A stretch of DNA of 64,000 nt, from NCBI GenBank assembly GCA_910575695.1, contig CAJTGJ010000020.1, positions 20,798 to 84,797 of the forward strand. Direction: 5' to 3'. Positions 58,965 to 64,000 of this stretch are shown in pieces. Source of the DNA: Oscillospiraceae bacterium. GTDB lineage: Bacteria > Bacillota > Clostridia > Oscillospirales > Oscillospiraceae. The notes under the pieces were generated by a model that saw nothing but the letters and a program-made list of their open reading frames with translations, had not been told where the DNA came from and ran no database searches. A program made the translations under genes and the position numbers. Position 1 is the stretch's first letter; each line of letters begins with the position of its first letter.

Positions 58965-58969
58965 GTTCA

Positions 58970-59359
58970 TTATGATTGGTCAAATAGTTTGAGGCTTGCT
59001 ACCATAGCGTCAATGTCCTGCTCACTGGGGCCAAGCGACATTTCCGGGGGCTGACTGCTCTGTGTTGAAGCAGCCGTATTCCCTGACAGAAATTCTCCCA
59101 CCGAAGTTTTCACCATTTCCCGAACCATCGCCAGAAGCTGCTCCTTCGTATGCAGTGGCTGGTAGGTAATTTTGATTTTTGCACCAGGTATCTCAATTTC
59201 CGGATGCCGCTGAAGGTAGTCAACGACGGCCAGGATGATGAAATCGCTTTTCTTGTTCCCAAGCCGCTCTAAAAAAGTGCCTACCTTTGCCTTTTCCTCC
59301 GTATCGGCACTCCACTGGAGGGAAAACCGGAACCTGTCATCCCTGCGCAAAGCCTTCAC
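58970..59359 (-). CDS. ParR-like partner of the ParM gene
   Basis: A protein of about 129 residues in the position of the centromere-binding partner of ParM. After a basic N-terminus (RRDDRFRFSLQWS), a helical region (GTFLERLGNKKSDFIILAVVD) resembles the ribbon-helix-helix entry of ParR-type proteins. The C-terminal half is Pro/Ser-rich and acidic. The start is uncertain: GTG 59359 overlaps the ParM end by 23 bases. The family call rests on position and helix pattern only. Confidence 0.55.
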   Translation of the reverse strand: MKALRRDDRFRFSLQWSADTEEKAKVGTFLERLGNKKSDFIILAVVDYLQRHPEIEIPGAKIKITYQPLHTKEQLLAMVREMVKTSVGEFLSGNTAASTQSSQPPEMSLGPSEQDIDAMVASLKLFDQS

Positions 59360-60278
59360 CGACCTTCTGTGCCTGCATTTGACGCAGCTGGGCGGTGGCC
59401 AGCATCCCAAATCCTACCGCATTGGCTTTCGGATCGGCAACAAATTCCGCCTTCGCCACTTGGCTGGACGTTTCAATAAAAGTCCGAAACAGCGCCGCAC
59501 CGCCGCCGGTGAAGATGGCAGGAGTCGCCCGCAAATCCACTTGGAGCTCCCGGAGCTTGTCCAGGATACCGGCCGCATAACTTTTCACCGTGGCGCGGAT
59601 GGCCTCCTGCACATCCTTGGGAAGGATTGTGGGGCGGCCCTGGATTACATCGGCGATGTGGTCGTCATCAATTTTAATGTCATGAAGAGCGCTGACCCTG
59701 CCGATGATGCTGTTGGCCATGGGAATGGCTCCCATCTCCAGACTGCGGCAGAACTGCATATCTGGCTGGACACCACGCAGCAGAAGCACATCAGTGGTGA
59801 AGCCGCCGATATCCACCACAAAGGTACGGGGGTTCTGCTGGATGATCTGAGCCTGGGGTACCACAGCGGCATAAGCCTGCGGGTAGACCAGCACCTGACG
59901 GATCATCAGGCTAATGGCAGTATCGTTAAACTTAAACTGTACTGTCCCCCGCTTAAAATACTCCGCAAAGCGATTCCTCAGCTCATAGTGTTCCGGGGGC
60001 AGTCCGATAGCCAATTCCGCTTCCACCATAGGCTGCAGGGCCTCCCGCTGCCGCAGCTCCTTGGCGATGGCAAACAGGCTGAGGATAAAGAAACGCTCGT
60101 CCTTAGTCTTGTCCCGCATATAGGGGATTCGCTCACCGGACAGCGTCCAGAAGGTACCGCCGAATTCCAGTACATCAGTCTCCACCGGGGGCTTCACCGG
60201 ATAATCCGTCAGCCCAGAGGTAAAGACAAAGCTCGGGGTCTTGATGGCGGAATTGCCATGGTCGATTGCAAATAGCAT
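59337..60278 (-). CDS. ParM/StbA-like plasmid segregation ATPase
   Basis: A 313-residue actin-like protein. The phosphate-1 loop is FAIDHGNSAIKT at the N-terminus, phosphate-2 is VVDIGGFTTDVLL (about residue 170), and the adenosine motif is FTGGGAALF near 275. ParM forms filaments that push plasmid copies apart. ATG 60278 (AGGAG, 8 bases upstream) is preferred over 60287. It is typical of large ICEs and plasmids of Firmicutes. Ends just as the ParR-like gene begins. Confidence 0.85.
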   Translation of the reverse strand: MLFAIDHGNSAIKTPSFVFTSGLTDYPVKPPVETDVLEFGGTFWTLSGERIPYMRDKTKDERFFILSLFAIAKELRQREALQPMVEAELAIGLPPEHYELRNRFAEYFKRGTVQFKFNDTAISLMIRQVLVYPQAYAAVVPQAQIIQQNPRTFVVDIGGFTTDVLLLRGVQPDMQFCRSLEMGAIPMANSIIGRVSALHDIKIDDDHIADVIQGRPTILPKDVQEAIRATVKSYAAGILDKLRELQVDLRATPAIFTGGGAALFRTFIETSSQVAKAEFVADPKANAVGFGMLATAQLRQMQAQKVGEGFAQG

Positions 60279-60421
60279 AATAGTCACTCCTATTCATTCA
60301 GATACCTCATTACACGGAAACGAATGCGTATTTGCAACGGGAATGAGCATTTGTAGAAACTGAGCATAGTTAAAGAGCGGGGGCAGCACTGCTGTCCCCG
60401 CTCCTCAATGATCGGATACTA
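60279..60421 (-). terminator. Intergenic region with a terminator after the primase-like gene
   Basis: A GC-rich hairpin (GAGCGGGGGCAGCA with TGCTGTCCCCGCTC, 60375-60403) lies 18 bases past the stop of the primase-like gene and is followed by TTTAACTATG. It separates that gene from parM. Confidence 0.6.
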
Positions 60422-61525
60422 TCAGTCCAGAGGATACTTTCTCATAAAAAACTCCCAGATATAGTCGTCCAGGCCATTATAGTCTGGCGACCACAGGTAG
60501 GTGCCAAAGGTCAGCGGTAACCCGCCTAAGAGCTGTATCAGATTTCCATAGGCAGCCTCCACATACCAGTTTTTCAGATAATCCATATCGAAACAAGTCA
60601 TCACATGGCGCACTCCCAGTTGTGTCAGTTCTTTCAGCGCCTTCTCCAGATAATGGAGAGATGTGACACCGGGGATGGCCAGGACAGTCTGCCCAGTGAA
60701 GAAATGAACGATGTCCGCCTTCATGTAGCCCTCGATCAGATAAACGCATTCCTGAACAGGACCAGCTATATGGCACCAATTTTCAGCACCTACGCCATCC
60801 TTCTTATCTATGCTGGAAAACGTGAGAAACTTCCCGCCCTTTTTCATCTTTTCGTCCAGACGGATATGGATACTCTGGATACGGCCAAGCCGATCCCGGC
60901 AGGGGATCATAATTCCTCGCCGATAAACAGCCATTGTCCAGCGCCCATCCTCGTCCCGATAAAATCCAGGTACACCAAACAGCTCATGCCCCTCTGAAAT
61001 CAATTCCTTTGCCAACGCGGGAAAGCCTACCAGCGGCGTTGTACGATACCCCAGCCGGTCGATCTCCTCGTTAGTCAGACCGCGCCCCCGCAGGTTGTCC
61101 CGGTGATCCGAGGCAAGTGTCAGTTTGCTTAGAAGTGCCCGGTAAACGCGGTCCCTTGTTTCGATACCAACCAGCGGGGCCTGTGGCACCTCTGCAGGTT
61201 TTGGCCTGGGCAATGCTTTCTTCTTCCCGCCTGATTTGCTGGAATAATGGCTTTCTCCGCCGCCCAGCCGATCCATTAGATCCTGGCGCACTTTATCCCG
61301 AGATACACCAGTATAGTAGGCGTAGAGGTCAAAGACACCGCCTTCAAACTGGCCGCATTTGGGGCATCGGAACACATTGCGCTTGAGGTTGATATTAAGA
61401 TGCCGCTTTCTTGATCCTGCATGGTCACAGACCGGACAGGGGATATTATAGGAACTCCTTCCTATGGGCGGCTGTGGAATCGGAAGCAGCGGCAGAATGT
61501 CATTCATCTGAAAGCGCAGTTCCAT
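60422..61525 (-). CDS. CHC2 zinc-finger primase-like protein
   Basis: A 367-residue protein. Near the N-terminus CPVCDHAGSRKRHL and CPKCGQFEGG form a CHC2-type zinc finger as in DnaG and phage/ICE primases. The middle (RGIMIPCRDRLGRIQSIHIR) and the C-terminal YLIEGYMKADIVHFF and MTCFDMDYLKNW look like a DUF3854/Toprim-type part with acidic residues. It probably primes replication of the element. ATG 61525 follows GGGGG, with an in-frame extension to 61645 rejected. Confidence 0.8.
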   Translation of the reverse strand: MELRFQMNDILPLLPIPQPPIGRSSYNIPCPVCDHAGSRKRHLNINLKRNVFRCPKCGQFEGGVFDLYAYYTGVSRDKVRQDLMDRLGGGESHYSSKSGGKKKALPRPKPAEVPQAPLVGIETRDRVYRALLSKLTLASDHRDNLRGRGLTNEEIDRLGYRTTPLVGFPALAKELISEGHELFGVPGFYRDEDGRWTMAVYRRGIMIPCRDRLGRIQSIHIRLDEKMKKGGKFLTFSSIDKKDGVGAENWCHIAGPVQECVYLIEGYMKADIVHFFTGQTVLAIPGVTSLHYLEKALKELTQLGVRHVMTCFDMDYLKNWYVEAAYGNLIQLLGGLPLTFGTYLWSPDYNGLDDYIWEFFMRKYPLD

Positions 61526-61589
61526 TTGCGGTTCCCCCTTTCCTCTGCGCTTTACACAGCGCCGGGCCGATTGCTTTATCGCCCATAAC

Positions 61590-61925
61590 TCACGAGGAAG
61601 ACCTTGTTTCCTGGAAAACTGCCGTGTAGATATCCGTCTTGTCACAGCTCTCCTTTGTCAGCTCCAACAGCGAAAAACAACGTCCATACTCTTGAAAATC
61701 TTCCGTGGAAATGCGGTCAGTGGTATCTTCCGGGGCCAGATAGTAAACCTTGCAGATTCGGAGCTGGTCAAAGCTCCCCACAGTATAAGATTCCACATAG
61801 TCCGGTGTGTAGTAGGATACCGGATATAGGGCCGGTTTGTACGCCGAAATCATCATCCACAGCCAGATAGCCACGACACCTGCAATGCCCATAACACAGA
61901 AAATCGGGCGAATGATTTGCTTCAT
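61590..61925 (-). CDS. Small single-pass membrane protein
   Basis: A 111-residue protein with an N-terminal membrane segment (FCVMGIAGVVAIWLWMMISA, about 8-27) and an extracytoplasmic or cytoplasmic tail (YTPDYVESYTVGSFDQLRI). ATG 61925 follows AAAGGAAAAGG. No family is recognised. It lies downstream of the ssDNA-annealing-like gene in the element. Confidence 0.6.
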   Translation of the reverse strand: MKQIIRPIFCVMGIAGVVAIWLWMMISAYKPALYPVSYYTPDYVESYTVGSFDQLRICKVYYLAPEDTTDRISTEDFQEYGRCFSLLELTKESCDKTDIYTAVFQETRSSS

Positions 61926-61939
61926 GCCTTTTCCTTTCC

Positions 61940-61964
61940 GGGGGCCGGTACAGAACCGGCCCCC
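61940..61964 (-). terminator. Hairpin between element genes
   Basis: Stem of ten bases (61940-61949 with 61955-61964), five-base loop. No T-run follows; it may be an attenuator. Confidence 0.4.
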
Positions 61965-61972
61965 TTGTTCAT

Positions 61973-62725
61973 TCAAGCGGTAGTTTTAACCGCCTCGTCA
62001 CAGATCAGCTTGGCTGCAGCCACAATTTCGGCATTGCCGGTAAACTTGGTGGCAACCCAATACAGCGCTTTCGGATCGATCTGCATAACCTCCCCCAGCG
62101 TTTTCCCGCTGTACTTGGCAATCGGGCACGAAACCCTCAGTGCCTGCTCAAAAGGCGACAGCTCAGGTTCCTGCGGCTGCGGGGCTGCCTGAGCGGCAGG
62201 CGTGGCAGGCGGCGGAGGCGGGGCGCTCCCAATGGAGGCATCCACAGGATTGCCGCTCCACATAATACCGCCCAGTTCGTCCACAGCCGGTGCATCAAAG
62301 GAATCACCGGCGGCCCCAAACTGGAGGCCAAAGCCTGCATTACGCAGGGCAATACCCACCGCAGCGGTCTGCGCCCACTCTCTGGGTGAGACAGTAGGTT
62401 TATCGGGCAGATAACCTCTGGAGGCAGTCGCCTCGGCCAGGAACTGATCCACCGGTGCGGAATAGTGGGGATAGACCCGGGCTGTTGCCACAAAACAGTC
62501 CTTCCCCGCCGTGACGGAAACTGCGATACGTCCCTCCGGATATTTCAGCCGGAACCAGCCGATCTGGACCATAACCGGAAGCCGCAGCCTTTTTTCACCA
62601 CCATTGGCGCTGTTCAGGTCGGTATACTCCACCGCCAGTGCAGCGGGATCGAACCCCTCCACAGCGTTGATCTTCTGCAAGGCCTCCATGGCCGTCTGCT
62701 TTGCTTGTGTGTTGTCCGTAGTCAT
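61973..62725 (-). CDS. ICE protein, possible single-strand annealing type
   Basis: A 250-residue protein. The N-terminal 130 residues (VMVQIGWFRLKYPEGRIAVS, then AQTAAVGIALRNAGFGLQFG) resemble Rad52/Sak-type annealing folds. A Pro/Ala linker (about 170-190) leads to a C-terminal segment (CPIAKYSGKTLGEVMQIDPK) similar to the small domain after exonuclease-like or DUF3799 regions. I would not assign more than recombination-related. It overlaps the next gene by four bases. Confidence 0.6.
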   Translation of the reverse strand: MTTDNTQAKQTAMEALQKINAVEGFDPAALAVEYTDLNSANGGEKRLRLPVMVQIGWFRLKYPEGRIAVSVTAGKDCFVATARVYPHYSAPVDQFLAEATASRGYLPDKPTVSPREWAQTAAVGIALRNAGFGLQFGAAGDSFDAPAVDELGGIMWSGNPVDASIGSAPPPPPATPAAQAAPQPQEPELSPFEQALRVSCPIAKYSGKTLGEVMQIDPKALYWVATKFTGNAEIVAAAKLICDEAVKTTA

Positions 62726-63213
62726 GACGCAGGCGCCTCCTTTTCCTTCTTTTTAATGGGTACAAATGTGTTTCGGAACTGAAGCCATGCGGGAAGCAGC
62801 GTCTGAATCACTCTGCCAATCTCCCGGCTGTAGCTTTCCGGGGCGGACGGCGCAAAGCTGGAAAAACGCTTGCGGTAATCTTCAATCACCCGCCCCAGAT
62901 TGTTCTGGGCAGCATCCCGTTCCTTCTGCGTGTCAGGTCCGCGGTTAGGCCCATAACGGCGTTCCAGGGCGAGGCACTGCACATAGGCGTCCAGCATTTT
63001 GTAGTGTCCCTGCAAAAACTGGGCCTCCATGGTGACCGGAGCCGTCTTGCAGAACATCTGGCAGGTCTCCAGCACACCGATCCGGCACACGATCTCACCG
63101 TGCCACCAGATTGCATCAGCCGGCGCACCGCCTGTCAACGCCAATCTGAAATTGTAAGAAAACGCCGAAGAAATTTTGTAGTTTTTCGGCGGAAAGGGGG
63201 GTAACAAAATCAA
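62722..63213 (-). pseudogene. Element gene truncated at its 5' end by an IS insertion
   Basis: The residues from about codon 21 on (FRLALTGGAPADAIWWHGEI) are coding sequence of an ICE gene ending PIKKKEKEAPAS. The first 20 codons are read from the insertion sequence end (63153 onward). The original start is missing, so the product is altered. Downstream it overlaps the annealing-like gene (ATGA). Confidence 0.65.
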
Positions 63214-63880
63214 GCGTTTCCTTGGTCAAATAGGGTATTTACAATTTGCTGTTTCTGACGCATAAATTCCTTGCGCTCTTTCAGGCGGTAAGACTCACCC
63301 TTGATATTGATAACGGTACAGTGATGCAGAACGCGGTCCAGAATAGCGGAGGCGATGGTAACGTCGGCAAAGACCTCATTCCACTGAGAGAAGGTTTTGT
63401 TTGAAGTGAAAACGGTAGACGTTTTCTCATACCGTCTGGCAATGAGCTGGAAAAAGAGGTTTGCGCCCTGGATATCCATAGGAAGATAGCCGATTTCGTC
63501 AATGATGAGCATCCTGTACTTGGCCAGAACCTTGAGCTTGTCCGGCAGGCGGTTCTCAAAGTGGGCCTTCTTGAGCTGCTCAATGAGTTGATGGCAGTTG
63601 ATGTAGTAGGTAGAGAAACGGTGCTGTGCTGCCACCAGGCCCAGGGCGGAGGCCAGATGGGTCTTGCCCACACCGGGCGGCCCGAGGAATACCACGTTTT
63701 CCCCGTTCTCCAGGAAACGCATGGTGGCAAGCTCGTCGATCTGGCGCTTGTCGATGGAGGGCTGGAAGGAGAAATCGAAGTCGTCCAGGGTCTTCCTGAT
63801 GGGGAAGCCGGACATCTGGATTTGCTTCTCATAGGCCTGTTTCCGCTTGGAGAGAGCGTCCCAAATTTTGTGTAACCGCC
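63153..63880 (-). mobile_element. IS21-type insertion sequence fragment
   Basis: The left boundary is set by the terminal sequence TGTAAGAAAACGCCG at 63153, next to an inverted repeat (CGCCGAA with TTCGGCG). It includes an istB-like gene. The istA transposase gene and the other terminus are absent; sequence beyond about 63870 is a different element gene, so it is a fragment. Confidence 0.6.
63210..63815 (-). CDS. IstB-like ATP-binding protein, N-terminally truncated
   Basis: A 201-residue helper ATPase. It has GPPGVGKTHLASALGLVAAQ (Walker A, about residues 46-53), LIIDEIGYLPMD (Walker B), and the C-terminal SNKTFSQWNEVF and DRVLHHCTVINIKGES of IS21-family IstB. In IS21 it assists IstA. Open reading upstream of M1 (KIWDALSKRKQAYEKQIQ) is recognisable IstB-like sequence but the normal 50-residue amino end is not fully present. 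ATG 63815 is an internal choice. Confidence 0.8.
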   Translation of the reverse strand: MSGFPIRKTLDDFDFSFQPSIDKRQIDELATMRFLENGENVVFLGPPGVGKTHLASALGLVAAQHRFSTYYINCHQLIEQLKKAHFENRLPDKLKVLAKYRMLIIDEIGYLPMDIQGANLFFQLIARRYEKTSTVFTSNKTFSQWNEVFADVTIASAILDRVLHHCTVINIKGESYRLKERKEFMRQKQQIVNTLFDQGNA

Positions 63881-63910
63881 AAAGCAGTGCGGATAGAGTG
63901 GAAATACAGG

Positions 63911-63940
63911 CAAGGGGGCGGGGCGAAAACCGCCCCCTTC
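63911..63940 (-). terminator. Hairpin terminator-like element
   Basis: AAGGGGGCGG (63912-63921) pairs with CCGCCCCCTT (63930-63939); it follows the stop of the partial gene at the window edge. Confidence 0.6.
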
Positions 63941-63949
63941 ACCGCCATA

Positions 63950-64000
63950 TTAACGACGTTTCCGCCGTATGTCAAGGTGCAGCCAGATCAGTCTGGCATA
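63950..64000 (-). CDS. C-terminal end of an unidentified element gene (partial)
   Basis: Minus-strand frame open from the window edge for 16 codons, YARLIWLHLDIRRKRR, ending at TAA (63952-63950), then the hairpin. Too short to identify. Confidence 0.4.
   Translation of the reverse strand, partial: YARLIWLHLDIRRKRR

Larger units (their letters stand above)
58453..58969. other. Mostly gene-free interval in the mobile region
   Basis: 517 bases between the Xis gene and the ParR-like gene. Contains a weak ORF (58682-58921, minus) described separately, a strong terminator at 58934-58964, and no other supported gene. The 58400-58639 frame overlaps xis and lacks a ribosome binding site. Confidence 0.4.
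57435..64000. mobile_element. Degraded Tn916-family/ICE-like element
   Basis: The window from the putative attachment repeat near smc to the right edge holds only mobile-type genes: truncated integrase, excisionase, ParM/ParR-like pair, CHC2-finger primase-like gene, ssDNA-annealing-like and other genes, and an IS21-type remnant. No relaxase or conjugation gene is seen within the window. The right end lies beyond 64000. Element boundaries are inferred. Confidence 0.6.

Overview
The window is chromosomal DNA of a GC-rich, endospore-associated Firmicute. The best inference is the Oscillospiraceae (a Flavonifractor, Pseudoflavonifractor or Intestinimonas type of gut anaerobe). The evidence is strong GGAGG-type ribosome binding sites, sigma-A promoters of the TTGACA-N17-TATAAT type, a T-box riboswitch, SpoIID, SleB-like and YerB-like proteins, rubrerythrin, DUF1292 and DUF378 proteins, and Tn916-family mobile DNA. 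There are no rRNA, tRNA or CRISPR loci that I could find.

Layout. 1-600: tail of an unidentified gene and a broken BlaI-like fragment, possibly an old mobile-element edge. 793-7593: DUF1292, a class A penicillin-binding protein with two cysteine clusters, an ACT protein, homoserine dehydrogenase and aspartokinase; the aspartokinase has an in-frame internal start like that of Bacillus subtilis aspartokinase II. 7917-12139: a four-gene sugar-type ABC importer operon (lipoprotein, two permeases, unknown membrane protein) without its own ATPase. 12356-22315: aldose 1-epimerase-like protein, small membrane proteins, two aminotransferases, a HAD phosphatase, a TetR/ABC exporter operon with a palindromic operator, a MATE pump, and a LacI repressor interrupted by an in-frame TAG. 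22610-26168: Pro-Thr repeat protein, rubrerythrin, and a FIST sensor next to a soluble methyl-accepting protein. 26493-28111: an AT-rich Lnt-like gene beside a gene fragment, an acquired island.

28175-42237: queA and a SpoIID-like protein; the lysine/diaminopimelate operon asd-dapA-dapB plus a tautomerase; T-box-controlled tyrS joined in frame to a Nudix domain; two SleB-like paralogues; a YhcH protein; a nitroreductase; a DUF3048 lipoprotein. 42272-53779: a phosphodiesterase, a three-gene cluster of unknown function, then a long minus-strand housekeeping block (in transcription order ftsY, zinc ribbon, rdgB, yhbY, nadD-yqeK fusion, LCP protein, rsfS, trpS, tagO-like, wecB-like, membrane protein). 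smc ends at 53776 and reads into this block.

57346-64000: a degraded integrative element abutting the 5' end of smc. It holds a divergent second copy of the smc start, a truncated Tn916-type integrase, an intact Xis-like gene, a ParM/ParR-like pair, a CHC2-finger primase-like gene, recombination-type genes, and an IS21-type (istB) insertion that truncates one of them.

Working together: hom and lysC (5082-7593) and asd-dapA-dapB (31179-33941) give most of the aspartate-family pathway, feeding peptidoglycan. The PBP, LCP, TagO-like, WecB-like, SpoIID and SleB proteins act on the envelope. The most unusual items are the Nudix-TyrRS reading frame, the smc-linked integration scar, the amber-interrupted LacI gene and the FIST/chemoreceptor pair.
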